Shown: piece by piece, positions 54,140-64,000 of the stretch
How positions within the stretch are numbered: position 1 is the first letter of the stretch
Layout of the letters: each line of letters starts with the position of its first letter
Assembly: GCA_946894095.1 (NCBI GenBank)
Contig: OX335660.1
Span: 16,993,001 to 17,057,000, forward strand
From: Incurvaria masculella
Lineage: Eukaryota; Arthropoda; Insecta; Lepidoptera; Incurvariidae
Direction of reading: 5' to 3'
DNA length: 64,000 bases
Made by a program: the position numbers and the translations under genes
Notes under the pieces: generated by a model
What the model was told of the DNA's origin: nothing
The model's database searches: none
The model's input: the letters and a program-made list of their open reading frames with translations, nothing else

Positions 54140-55942
54140 CTATTCGCTTGCCAGCAGGGCGTCCTCGAGGTCGCCGAGCCCAGGAGAGGAATCTCTCCAC
54201 TGTTGTTCCGTCTCCTTGGACAGCTCTTCTGCTGTTGTGGGAGTGGAAGTCGGTAGTGCCGCGTCAGTGTCAGCCTCTTCGGTTCCCATGAGGTCCTCCG
54301 TAGAGCTGACTGCTAGTGGCAGCGCCTCACGTCCTATCGGAGACCCGATAGTACCTTGCTGTTGCCGTTGTACCTGGGTCCGGTCGTCTTCTTTAGCCCC
54401 GTCCGAGATTTTGGAGGCCTGCGGGTCTACAACTGTGAGAGTCTCCTTGATTGAATGTGTAGGGTCCCGAGGCGGGTATTCCGCAACCAACTTGTTTTTA
54501 GGGCTAAAGAATCGTAGGTACACGCAGCCTAAACGGTACTTCACCGCCCGGCCCCTCGGCAAAATCTCCTTGATGATAGTTTCCTCAGGGACGCCTAGCA
54601 CCAGGAATATTCCCGAGGAGCCCTCCTTCCTGTCGCAATTGTACAGGACCCATTCATGAACTCTGTATTGGGGGTTGAATCCCCTGAGTGCCCGAATTAG
54701 TGTGGCAGTATCGCTCTTGCATTCGGGAATGAAGAGACCGCACTTCACCAGCCGGGACAGCTCATCTACCCTTTTTGCGGTGAGTCTGCACCCTTCCCAG
54801 AGTGGTGTCAAAGCTTTGACTGCCTGTGTAAGCCACTCCTTGGTTTTATCGTTGTCGCAACGGAGTTTCAGCGCCAACCTGGACTCATCGAACATGGGCA
54901 TGCCGCTGAAGCTTATTGCAACAGCGTCCATGGAGTTTATGGCCCACTCTTCTGCGAGGTCTCCGATTTTCTCCTTGAGAGCAATGGCCCTCTCGGCTGT
55001 GAGCTCAGATGGCGGATCGCTCACAACGGCCATATCGAGGTGTCGCTGAAGGGCACCTGAATAGCTGCCACCAGCCTTAGAGGCGACGGGTTTCCCTTGT
55101 GCATCCTTGGCGCGCTTCGTGCTACCCCTCGGTGAGTTGGCTTCTTCGGAGCGTATCCGTTTCATGCGCGTGGTGCTGTTCTCCGACTTTTCACCTTCCG
55201 CGCTTTCTTCCCTCCCTGTCCCTACCCTAGATGCGGTCGCCGACATGGGTACCCCTGCAGGAACAGTAGACAGAGCAATTTCTTGCCCGTTTGCAGTCCG
55301 CTGCCTTACGGCCGCAGTCCGCTTACTACCGGAACCTGAGGTTGTTACCCCAGCTGGCAACCTTATCCTGGGTTCAGGACTTCCTGATTTTACCTTATCC
55401 TTTGAGCTGCTGCTCTCCACAGGCGGGAACCCTGGCGGGACTAAGGTCGATGGTTGGGAGGGACCGCTAAATAGTGGGGCAACGTGAGGCTCCGTCATCC
55501 TTGCACGTTTTTCCGCCTTTAGTGATTTCATGCGCATCCTAGATTTGCGCAGTCTGCTGGCAGATTGGTGCTTCTTCTTTAGAGCCGGCTGTGCCTGCTG
55601 CTCCTGCAGCTGTTTCTGCTTTTCCTGCTTTCGCTGTTTCTTCCGGGAAGTCGCAGGTTGCCATGATGAGTGTGTTTCTGGCAAGGTCGGCAGAGTCACC
55701 TCCTTCAACTGATCCACAACAGATCGTGGTTCTGGCAAGGTTGGTTGAGTCGCCTCCTTCATCAAATCCAACTTAGCTGATGGTTCTGGCAAGGTCGGCT
55801 CTATTGCCTCCTTCATCTGAACCAAATCAAATATCGCGGCCTTAGCCGCAGCCGTCGTGCTGGAAGCCTGAGTTTCCAGAATAGCTTGTGTGGTGCCGGA
55901 GGCACCTGCAATGTGAGTAATATTGTTTTCTTTTTCTGCCAT
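54140..55942 (-). CDS. Non-LTR retrotransposon ORF1: gag-like nucleic-acid-binding protein
   Basis: A 600-residue protein expected to bind the element RNA and escort it to the nucleus. Residues 43-90 hold three tandem repeats of about 18 residues built on MKEA..PTLPEP. Next come a Q/K-rich stretch (about 103-125, KKQRKQEKQKQLQEQQ) and a strongly basic segment (about 124-152) that could serve as a nuclear signal. The middle is low-complexity S/P/G. Residues of about 295-480 look like a folded domain with WLTQAVKAL, LWEGCRL and FIPECK, resembling the DUF4780-type domain seen in insect retroelement ORF1 proteins. I saw no CCHC knuckle, which is unusual for this group. The first ATG follows the 5' UTR without an upstream in-frame alternative. 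Assignment rests on position before ORF2 and the domain resemblance. Confidence 0.85.
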   Translation of the reverse strand: MAEKENNITHIAGASGTTQAILETQASSTTAAAKAAIFDLVQMKEAIEPTLPEPSAKLDLMKEATQPTLPEPRSVVDQLKEVTLPTLPETHSSWQPATSRKKQRKQEKQKQLQEQQAQPALKKKHQSASRLRKSRMRMKSLKAEKRARMTEPHVAPLFSGPSQPSTLVPPGFPPVESSSSKDKVKSGSPEPRIRLPAGVTTSGSGSKRTAAVRQRTANGQEIALSTVPAGVPMSATASRVGTGREESAEGEKSENSTTRMKRIRSEEANSPRGSTKRAKDAQGKPVASKAGGSYSGALQRHLDMAVVSDPPSELTAERAIALKEKIGDLAEEWAINSMDAVAISFSGMPMFDESRLALKLRCDNDKTKEWLTQAVKALTPLWEGCRLTAKRVDELSRLVKCGLFIPECKSDTATLIRALRGFNPQYRVHEWVLYNCDRKEGSSGIFLVLGVPEETIIKEILPRGRAVKYRLGCVYLRFFSPKNKLVAEYPPRDPTHSIKETLTVVDPQASKISDGAKEDDRTQVQRQQQGTIGSPIGREALPLAVSSTEDLMGTEEADTDAALPTSTPTTAEELSKETEQQWRDSSPGLGDLEDALLASE

Positions 55943-56201
55943 AAACCACTGTAATTACTTCATCCCTCCGCAGTCCCACCCTCCACGGAGCCCGCACCTT
56001 TGGGGATGTCCTGTCGGACACCAGGATTAACGAAGGGATATAGACGCACAGGATCGGAAATGCGACGAGCCTGCCACGCCGTACCCCACTCACAGGGGAC
56101 AACGCCGGCTGCCTACCCCCTGACCCCACACGTCTCGCCGGCTCGGTCTGACCCGCAGCCTCACCGATTAGCTGTGAGTTGGCTATTCTCCCAGCCCCCC
56201 G

Positions 56202-56213
56202 TGCATCAGGGGT
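56202..56213. repeat. Target-site duplication, 5' side of retrotransposon
   Basis: TGCATCAGGGGT, identical to 50402-50413. Confidence 0.95.
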
Positions 56214-58060
56214 AATACGACAAGTTGCGGCGCAAGAATCACTGCGCTTTCTCGATCCACCATGCCACTGTGCTGTGCTGCATACAGCTCTAGAACAATA
56301 TATTTTTGATCAAGAACTTTAAAAAGGAATGGACGAGAGATATTTTTTTAGTTCGCTATCACTTCAGAATATAAAACAAGCTTGGTTTCTGTTTGGTGTG
56401 TTTCTAGTGTACTGAACCTATCACTAATAACGTCGTAATTTTTCGGAATACCAAAAATAAAATTGATGGAAATGTTCACAGACGATGAGGTCGTCTTCTA
56501 ATGCTTCATCCTTTTCATAGTGCTTTTGTTTTCGAATGAATATGGAACATAGAATGGGATTCCAGACATCACAGCGTGTCGCGCGCGTAGACGACTTACG
56601 TGGTGTTTGCCTCTTTGGGTAAACACTCGTCGACTCGGTTGCTGGGCGTGTCTCTAGTCTAGTCCATTATTTCTTAACAGTATTCTATTCATATTGGCTT
56701 TCTATTTTCTGTAAAAATTGTGGGGAAATAATAAGAGCACTTCTAATGTCCCTATGAAATTGGTATGACGCTGCTGTCCGTCTGCAATATGATGGGCCAT
56801 ATACTATTCTTAGGGTGGTTTCAGACAAGCGTTTTTATACACCGCGTCAGTTAGGTGACTATAGTACTAAAAATGCTTTCATATTGTATTTAGCGTGTGA
56901 TATATCTAAGCGATTACCCGCGAACGTTTGAGGTGTTTAGCAGCCCTGCTGCTTAGTATGCGTGGCTACTATGAGGACCAAGGTGCTCAGATAAGCCTAA
57001 TACAACGTCGCCTCGCAAAACCACCATCAGCGAGGCACTATACCAGCAGATTTCCCGATTATCGCTGAGATATCGAGCTTGTTCAAATAAGAGATGCAAA
57101 TTCCACAAAGCAACGTCCATGGTAGTTCTTGTAGAGCAAACTGATCGACCCCACAAACCGTCTGTGGCTCAGGGACTCCAAGCCAATGGTGAGTTGTGGG
57201 TCCCCAACTCTACCTCCCTCCTCCGTGGTCCCCAACAAGACGTAATCTCGTATACTGAGTTATTACCTGACTGAAATGTTTATTTGCGAGCTATAGTCCT
57301 CTAACTGCCCAACTCCAAAAGGCAAAGACGTACTTTCATCACTATTCTTAAAATTAGCTTTTCTTGTGTTGTCCTTCAAAATCTTCTATGTTTTGAACCA
57401 AAAACAGTTTTTCTTCTGTCTTAATATCTTTAAAAGTTATGTGAGTTGACAATTTTAAAACTGCGACGACAAAATGAAGTCATGATTACTCGTCATAGTA
57501 GTAGTTAAATATTGTTTAATTTATCTCACTACGCCTGCTGTCCCCCAATACGCATCTCTCAACAACGACAAAGTTAATTTGTTCCGCTCGCCCAACATGA
57601 CAGTTTGTCGGGGATTTTGACAGGGACAACACAATAATTGAGATTAACAGGATGCAGCGCGGAATAATGCAATGAACTACAAGCCAATTTTTAATGGAAA
57701 TCAATTGGATGTGATTAGAACGTTTAAACCATAGATTTATAATTTAAAGACACAAAGATAAATAGTCGAAACTGCAACTACATAAGACTAACCGAAAAAA
57801 AGACTAAATAGTGTCAAAAGTGACATTTCGTCCACAAAAAAATTGTCAAAGTGACGTAAGAAAGTACTACTTTGCTTTAGATTTAATTTAGAGTAGCAGT
57901 AGTACTCTAGTAGTAGGTAGATACATTATATTTCTTCTTTCTGTTTATTGGAAAAACTTTACTCAAGTGTTTTATATGTGTTGCTATTAAATTTCTATGT
58001 TCATACCAGACTGAACTTGTCAATGTTTATTGATAAATATTAATTTCAGTCTAATATAAC
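56214..58060. other. No gene seen; old repeat relic
   Basis: GC-balanced sequence near 56990-57180 has an open minus-strand frame (56953-57156) with no recognisable motif. The TA-MITE relic at 57747 is listed separately. Confidence 0.45.
57747..57885. mobile_element. TA-type MITE relic
   Basis: AAGATAAATAGTCGAAACTG, AAGACTAA, TGACATTTCGTCCACAAA and GTCAAAGTGACGTAAGAAAG follow the order of the MITE at 15900, with substitutions and a lost right end. Confidence 0.7.
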
Positions 58061-59159
58061 TAAAATATTTTTAAATAAAAAAAGGACCGCCTTCAAAAAA
58101 ACCGGAACTAAAAAGCAAAAAATAATTGGTTACTTTTAATTAATGTACGAAAAGCTATTTTAATTCTAACTAATTATGTACAATTTCTTAATTTTTAATC
58201 ATCTTTTGAAGTCGGTGCCTTGGGTAGAGTTCGCTTCGCACGCTGCTGACCGAACAGACACTATTTCAGCCGAACACACCCGAAGTCTACGAGAGCGTAA
58301 ACAACCTGAGTCAGCAATGATTGGTCCACAGACATAACTGGAGATGCCCTTAGCGTTGGTTTACGTGCAAGCTGATATCGATACAGCGCAGCGTACTGAA
58401 ATTGGGTTTCAACGATTATTAGTACTTTCGGCTTTATAAAGGCGCGCACTGGTAAAGGAGTACGTTAATTCGCTGCTCTTTGTTGATTGGTACTTCCCTG
58501 CAACATCGTTGTCTGAACGAGACGATTTCTGCCGAAATTGGTGAGATATGTACTAACCGCACACACGTTTTGACACGTAGTTGAGAGCAGACACCTCAAA
58601 GTCGCTAACTATTGTTTTCTGTTCTTTTTTATATTTGTTTTTTTTTGTTTTGTGTTGTGTAGGTATTTAGGTAGAATAAAAAGTACAAGCTACACCTACC
58701 TAAATCTTTATCATATAAGTGGTCATTGTTTTTATATTGGTTTGTTCGTAGGGTTTTCTTGTAAATATTTTGTTTTTACTGTGTTAGGTATTTAGTTTAA
58801 GTATAAGGCATATTTAAATTACAAAGTACTTGCCTAAATTCCTACTTTCATACGTTTTTCCGACCTGTTTGTTTATTTAATTTTTGTTTTTGTGTTTTAT
58901 TCAAGTAGGTAAATGTAAGTAGCTACCTACTTATATTTCTTTCTTAGCCATAGGTGATATTAATCTAACTACTTGCAGCCCTTAAAGAACGTCTACCCAA
59001 GGCACCGACTTCAAAAGATGATTAAAAATTAAGAAATTGTACATAATTAGTTAGAATTAAAATAGCTTTTCGTACATTAATTAAAAGTAACCAATTATTT
59101 TTTGCTTTTTAGTTCCGGTTTTTTTGAAGGCGGTCCTTTTTTTATTTAAAAATATTTTA
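58061..59159. mobile_element. 1.1-kb element with perfect 168-bp inverted repeats
   Basis: Arms 58061-58228 and 58992-59159 are exact reverse complements by eye over 168 bp. The outer part includes AAGGACCGCCTTCAAAAAAA and the inner end TTTGAAGTCGGTGCCTTGGG. The 763-bp centre has no long frame. No target duplication is certain, so it could be a transposon or an inverted duplication of one repeat. Confidence 0.8.
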
Positions 59160-59403
59160 TTTTTTGCTTTTTAGTGGTGGCGTAACTTTTGACTCAAGGT
59201 GGGCGAGCCCTCCTGCTCAACTTCACATACAAAGTGGAAAGAAGATATACATACATATACAATACAATGCAATACAATGAACGAGCATTAGCAGAAATGA
59301 AACCATTAAGAAATCTCATTTCTGACGAAAGGTAGACCGGTAACTATCTGGATTCATGAGTTTACGGTTGATACGTACGATAATTGATACGATGAGATCA
59401 CGT

Positions 59404-59499
59404 GAGATAGAGTGCTGTGACAGACGGACGGACGGACCGATAGCGGAAGCTTAGTAATAAGGTTCCGTTGGTGTCCTTTGGGAACGGAACCCTAAAAAG
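59404..59499 (+). mobile_element. (GACG)n MITE 3' fragment
   Basis: GCTGTGACAGACGGACGGAC through GTAATAAGGTTCCGTTGG to GGAACGGAACCCTAAAAA, the 3' third of the family. Confidence 0.85.
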
Positions 59500-59589
59500 A
59501 CAAAACAACGAATGACCGGAACCGCTGAGCTTCTGAATTTCTCATCCTTACATCGTTCCGGATAGTCTGTTTCTTGCGTAAGTTTAAGT

Positions 59590-60240
59590 TGTATGAAAAT
59601 GTGTACATATCGGCCTCGTTTATCCCCCCTTAACAGTTGAATTTTGTAAAATCCGTTGTGAGCGAGCCTTTTCGTCTTAACAAGAAGTCACTGAAAATTT
59701 TAAGCTTCGAGGATAATTGGTTTCAGAGATCTCAACATGAGTGGTTTTCGCCTAAATGTGTTCATTTTAACCTGTTTTACCCCCCTAATAGTATAATTTC
59801 CAAAAATATTTTCTTCTTAAGCATTCCCATCTAAAACAAACATACTCTGAAATTTCTGGGTTCAGCGGCTCTAGAGATAGAAATGTGTACAATTTGCCCT
59901 CTTTTACCACCTTGAATACCCCCAACAGTTGAAGTAAAAAAAAACCTCTCATACTGAGCAATCTCACCCGAAAAGAAAGCTACTGTAACTAAAAAATCAC
60001 ATTTCTGGGTTCGCGGGGTTAAGAAATTCGATGTTGGTATAGTTAAGTACCAAACTACTGAACCGATTTTGATAAAAAAAAAATGGGACCAACTAGAAAG
60101 TATACCCTTTCGAACAAAAAAAGAATTTTTCAAATCGGTCCAGGGGTCTTCGAGTAATCGGTGAACATACATAAAAAAAAAAAAAAAAAAAAAAGATTCC
60201 GACGAATTGATAACCTCCTCCTTTTTTGAAGTCGGTTAAA
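59590..60240. repeat. Degenerate ~150-bp monomers and 'GAAGTCGGTTAAA' repeat end
   Basis: Three diverged monomers (about 59596, 59755 and 59880) share AAATGTGTaCAtaTt, TTTACCcCC and AACAGTTGAA-like words. They lead into CAAATCGGTCCAGGGGTCTT, an A run and TAACCTCCTCCTTTTTTGAAG. This is a common lepidopteran interspersed repeat. The same end closes the RT relic at 15437. Confidence 0.6.
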
Positions 60241-60752
60241 AATAAATGGGACCATTGGAACATTCTTATATACAAACCGATTACTAAAACGGGTTTATGA
60301 CTTAATGATTACATAAAGAACGACATTCTTTCACACCATTATGTTGATTAGAGGAAACATTTGCATCATTTTACGAATATAGCTCAGAATTGACATTTAA
60401 AATAGGCATTGTAGGTGTATTAATTTATGTTTGGAGGACGATAAAGTTTTAAATTATTCGTCCATTTACCCCTGTCATATGTTATAACCATTTATTATAT
60501 GTAAAGGAGGTCTAAATGATGTATTTATTAAGAATTTAGATGAGATTATGGAAACTATTTGGTTTGCGAGGACCGTCGTAGTCAACGCAGAAAAAGCAGC
60601 GAATGCACCCCTTTACTGGCGACAGTCCCAAAATAAGATTCAGCCTGCAGTGACGAAATTGTGTGAACATTATAAAAGTGATAAGATTTGTGGTCAGATT
60701 TTTAATTAGATTTTTCGGGCCTTTTTTTAGATGCCTCAGCCACAAAAAGAAG
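60241..60752. other. No gene seen
   Basis: AT-rich flank of the tRNA-Asn gene. An A5 run at about 60744 gives the minus-strand Pol III stop. Confidence 0.5.
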
Positions 60753-60769
60753 CGCCCCCGGGTGGGCTC

Positions 60770-60806
<37 letters not shown>

Positions 60807-60826
60807 GCCAATTGCGCCACGGAGGC
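60753..60826 (-). tRNA. tRNA-Asn (GTT), second copy
   Basis: On the minus strand its 74 nt match the gene at 18698: acceptor GCCTCCG with CGGGGGC, GTT anticodon, T arm GGTGG-TTCGAGC-CCACC. A T5 terminator follows on the minus strand. It should be functional. The flanks are unrelated, so the pair is dispersed. Confidence 0.98.
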
Positions 60827-61631
60827 AGACAAACCAGTCTTTAAAAAATCAACATTATTTTTGATAACAACATCGAGGCATTATCTGCAGTGGACATGTC
60901 AGGAAAGTTTGCTAACGAGAAAATCGAATCTGATGATAAGAAACCACAAAATGTTAATCAAAACAACTGTAATTGTCTGAATCACGTTATCGTAAAATTG
61001 ATGGTCGTCACAACACATTACGAACGCAACAATCGATTATAGGTTGCAAATGATTGGTATAAATTAGCAGTATTAACGTTTCTAAGGATTAAATAAAAAA
61101 TTTTGTTAAATGTGCATGATAAATTATCACACACACTGATTCAATCGTCGTTGACCGGAGCCAAGGTGGGAAAAAGACGGACATCGGTATATTTGTTATT
61201 GATATCATTCATCAGTAAATATATTTTGCTAATTACTAAAACACCTCCAAAAGTAATAGGCACAAAATGCAATTCTTATCTGTAAATAGACAATAATACA
61301 CGAAAAAACAATTTCCTTCCACTATACAGTAACGAGAAAACAAAAAAGTGGTGTACCCCAAGTTCCCCCCTCTTAGGTCCAGAACCCGACACCCGTATTG
61401 GTTGAAGCGGTGCATCTGACGTAACCTAAACGGCACCGCCAGTGCACTATGTCGCTGGTTGCATAAGCCTCCGCAGTGCATTTATTTAACCTTATGCAAG
61501 GTATTACAGTTGCACTCAAGCAAAGGCGTGCATTACTACGGTGGCAGTTACCGCGTTACACTTGCTCTCTATCTATGAAATAATTTATACAAATTGAATA
61601 AAACTGCAGTGAAATGTCGTCCCTAACATGT
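60827..61631. other. No gene seen
   Basis: AT-rich spacer. Short frames near 61236-61481 show no recognisable protein. Confidence 0.5.
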
Positions 61632-62011
61632 GCCTCAGTGGCCCAGTTGCGCGACACTTCGGCGATCGCTCTCCGAAGTTAAGCAACGCTGGGTCCGGTC
61701 TGGTCTTGGATGGGTGACCATTCGACCGTTGAGAGAGGCTGGCCGTGGTTCGGATTCCACGTTAAACTGTAGGTCCCCTTCCTTACTTACTAGGTGGTAG
61801 GGTTAATCCCGCCCGGGTTGGTACCATCGCATTGGATGAACGATAGTCGAAGCGGCAATGAAAATTGTCCGTGTTTTCCATCCAGTTCAATGTAGCCGTG
61901 CAATATAAGGAAGGTCCTGGCATGTCACCTAGTTCCCATGTGGTGTGTTGGGCTAATACCATGACAGAACCTGTGGTATTAGCCATCCATGTCCAGTCAC
62001 ATAAAAAAAAA
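61632..62011 (+). mobile_element. Full-length chimeric tRNA/5S SINE (best copy)
   Basis: Head GCCTCAGTGGCCCAGTTGCG, 5S promoter parts CCGAAGTTAAGCAACGCTGG and TCTTGGATGGGTGACC, body CTACTAGGTGGTAGGG... and TTCAATGTAGCCGTGCAATA, tail CCATGTCCAGTCACAT plus about ten A. It would be transcribed by Pol III and moved by a partner LINE. A clear target duplication was not found. Confidence 0.94.
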
Positions 62012-62724
62012 TACGCATTGTTTCTGTGTTTCTTTATTTATTTACGGTTATGTCGCCCTGTTTTCATTACACCAGATCTATTTTTTTCTTTCGTCTACGC
62101 CCAGGAGTTTAAATCCTAATTCATAATTTATTGTGGAAATTCACTGCCCTGCCACTACATGTGTAACATTGGGAGGTGCCGATTTATTAGGCAGAACTAT
62201 GATTGACCTGCCTACCTCTGTTATGATGACACGACGGGATGTTATTCAAGAAGGCCGGATTATTTACACACCTGTGATAACAAATGTTTACTGCTGACAA
62301 TTTTGGATTTCGATTTTTTTATAGGCTAACGAAGTCAGAAACTCGAAATACCTGATTGCTTTCGCAAAGCAGAAACCTCATAACATTTTAGATGTTCTAA
62401 CGATTACGTAATTAGATCGTCAGGGGAACGAAAGATGATTTAGACTAGCATAAACATAATAATCTGTGCAAACGAGTTGTCATGACGACTGACAGGATCG
62501 ATGATTTCGCTGATATCGCCCTGTTCAACAATTTCTAGCATTGTTCTCCGTATCTCGGAACATCCATCGACAACAGAGGTCGCTAAGTCTTACTCAGACT
62601 GAAAAAACCGGTCAAGGCCTCAACACCTGTTAATTGCTAACAGCTCTGAGATTGAACAGTATAGTCAGTCCGATTTCTCACATAAATAGTCGTTTACGGG
62701 ACTTCGAAGTTACGTGACAACTCG
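62012..62724. other. No gene seen
   Basis: AT-rich. Near 62660-62725 lies a separate scrap of the CACCTAAATTGGCG MITE end (TCTCACATAAATAGTCG). Confidence 0.5.
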
Positions 62725-63090
62725 GAATAGGGACTTAGTCCGACTTGTCACCTAAATTGGCGTTTACGCCAAACCGATCGATTAAAGTTTTAAAATGTAT
62801 GGATGAATTGAAGAGCGCGCGCAGTGGGTGTTAAACGAACTAACATTATCAGGTCATAGTTTGTTTTGACAGCTAGACGGTGAGTGAGTAGCGTCACCGT
62901 AAATACGTTGACGTTGCCGTTTACGCCGACTCAGCGTTTTCATACAAATCGGAAGTCCCATTTTGATTTTAACAGCTCGAAGAAGTAAGACCACAGAATA
63001 AGTAGTAAAAACGTGTATGGGGTTTGACGTTTTTACGTAAGTTCGAAGTTCCTTAAACACCAATTTAGGTGAGAATTCGGACTGACCACT
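62725..63090 (+). mobile_element. CACCTAAATTGGCG MITE, copy 3 (empty-site copy)
   Basis: The inverted ends CACCTAAATTGGCG are at 62750 and, complemented, near 63060-63070. The middle GTGGGTGTTAAACGAACTAA is the uninterrupted site into which another MITE inserted in the copy at 28620. Confidence 0.85.
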
Positions 63091-63362
63091 CATACCAGTG
63101 AAATTACAGACGAACTTAGGTAAGAAAAGACTGCTGCTAAACATCACATTTAGGGCCTTTTTCAGCTAATTCTGATTAGCTTAATCGCCACATGTTAAGG
63201 GCCTTTCTTAGCAGCTTACAATCAGTACCAGTAAGATAATCAACACTTTAGTAATAAAGGCCCTTTAAGTGTCTATTTAAATAAATCGACAGTTGGTGGA
63301 AAACAGCCTTAGACTATTCTGTGACGTGTGCAATTTCTTAGCGTTCACAAGGGATTCGTCGT

Positions 63363-63592
63363 TCCTGGATCTAATTCCACGTAAATTTAATCTAATAGAT
63401 TTACTCCTGGGTTAATCCCATCGCATTGAATGAACGATGGACTAAGCGGGAATTAAAATTGTCCGTGTTTTCAATCCAGCTCCATGCAGGCGTGCAAATA
63501 AGGAATATACTGGCATGGCACCTATTTGCCATGAGGTTTGTAGGGCTAATATCATGGCATTAGGGGTTGTATCATTTATGACCGTAACACAA
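63363..63592 (+). mobile_element. SINE fragment, head missing
   Basis: GGGTTAATCCCATCGCATTG, AATTGTCCGTGTTTTC and ATACTGGCATGGCACC follow the SINE body in order, ending with ACACAAAAAGA. Confidence 0.78.
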
Positions 63593-64000
63593 AAAGACAA
63601 TACCAAGAGATGTCAGACATGGTGGTGAATGTCAAAACTTTCACGAAAAAGTGACTTTAAATTCTGAACTCATTTAAAAATAATAAATGCCTAAATGCAA
63701 TACATACAAACAAATAATAGTTAAGTTTTTTTAGGAGAGCAAACTGATCCACTTTTTTTTCTCAAAATGTGCACTAAGTTAATTCTAGGTCAGTCGCTCA
63801 GCTATCACAAACTAAATTTTGACTTCCTTCAAGGATGCAATACGATTGTAAGTATGTACGACACTAAACAATAACAGAGTTTTATCGATTTATCTCAAGA
63901 CGTATAATTCATTCGACTAATATTAGACTTTCGTTGAAATAAACCACATGAAGTTCATAATATTTCGGCTAATGTTAAGATATGACACATCCATGTGCAC
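63593..64000. other. No gene seen
   Basis: AT-rich spacer to the end of the window. Confidence 0.5.

Larger units (their letters stand above)
50414..56201 (-). mobile_element. Complete RNase H-bearing non-LTR retrotransposon (LOA/I-like)
   Basis: A 5788-bp insertion flanked by a perfect 12-bp duplication. In minus-strand order: a 259-bp 5' UTR starting with a G run, ORF1 (600 codons), four bases, ORF2 (1209 codons), and a 92-bp 3' UTR ending in CAA repeats. Both frames are intact. The EN-RT-RNase H order and the short-repeat tail suggest the LOA/I group. The exact clade is inference. Confidence 0.93.

Overview
The window is AT-rich, intron-poor, repeat-packed eukaryotic DNA, most likely from a moth or butterfly. 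The pointers are interspersed elements typical of Lepidoptera: MITEs carrying (GTCY)n microsatellites, the 'AACCGACTTCAAAA' repeat, insect-type SINEs, Penelope-like pieces, and eukaryotic nuclear tRNA genes, including intron-bearing tRNA-Tyr. I found no convincing host protein-coding gene. Five tRNA genes and two possible promoter or first-exon regions are the only host-gene candidates. Species identity is inference.

Layout. 0-10 kb: SINE copies, palindromic MITEs, GC-rich patches and two copies of an 'AGAGTGAGTTCGA' MITE. 10-15 kb: a hAT-type MITE with an 8-bp target duplication, a 70-bp satellite of 12 units with a 140-bp higher-order pattern, and an RTE-like reverse transcriptase (RT) relic. 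15-18 kb: another RT relic and two TA-flanked MITEs, one inserted in a SINE. 18.7-20.8 kb: a tRNA cluster (Asn, Tyr, Tyr, Asp). 21.5-21.9 kb: a CpG-rich block ending in a good splice donor. 22-29 kb: a TTAA-flanked MITE, an RTE-like relic, a truncated CR1/Jockey-like element, a possible tRNA-Tyr primer site, and a MITE nested in a MITE. 34.4-37.5 kb: a longer copy of the CR1/Jockey-like element with one frameshift and one stop. 42.8-44.7 kb: two Penelope-like insertions with inverted, hammerhead-bearing ends and clear target duplications. 45.2-48.9 kb: a hAT-type MITE, (GTCY)n MITEs, the twin of the TTAA MITE, and bacterial-looking tRNA/tmRNA-like sequences. 50.4-56.2 kb: a complete non-LTR retrotransposon with two intact ORFs and a perfect 12-bp target duplication. 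58-64 kb: a perfect 168-bp inverted repeat, a second tRNA-Asn gene, a full-length SINE and further MITEs.

How the parts work together. The intact element encodes a nucleic-acid-binding ORF1 protein and an endonuclease/RT/RNase H ORF2 protein. It and its relatives are plausible sources of the enzymes that mobilise the SINEs. The most notable sequence observations are: a SINE head joining a tRNA-type A box to a 5S rRNA promoter, with the same body also attached to tRNA-type heads; the paired inverted Penelope-like termini; the strictly alternating satellite; and a nested MITE whose empty site survives in a sister copy.
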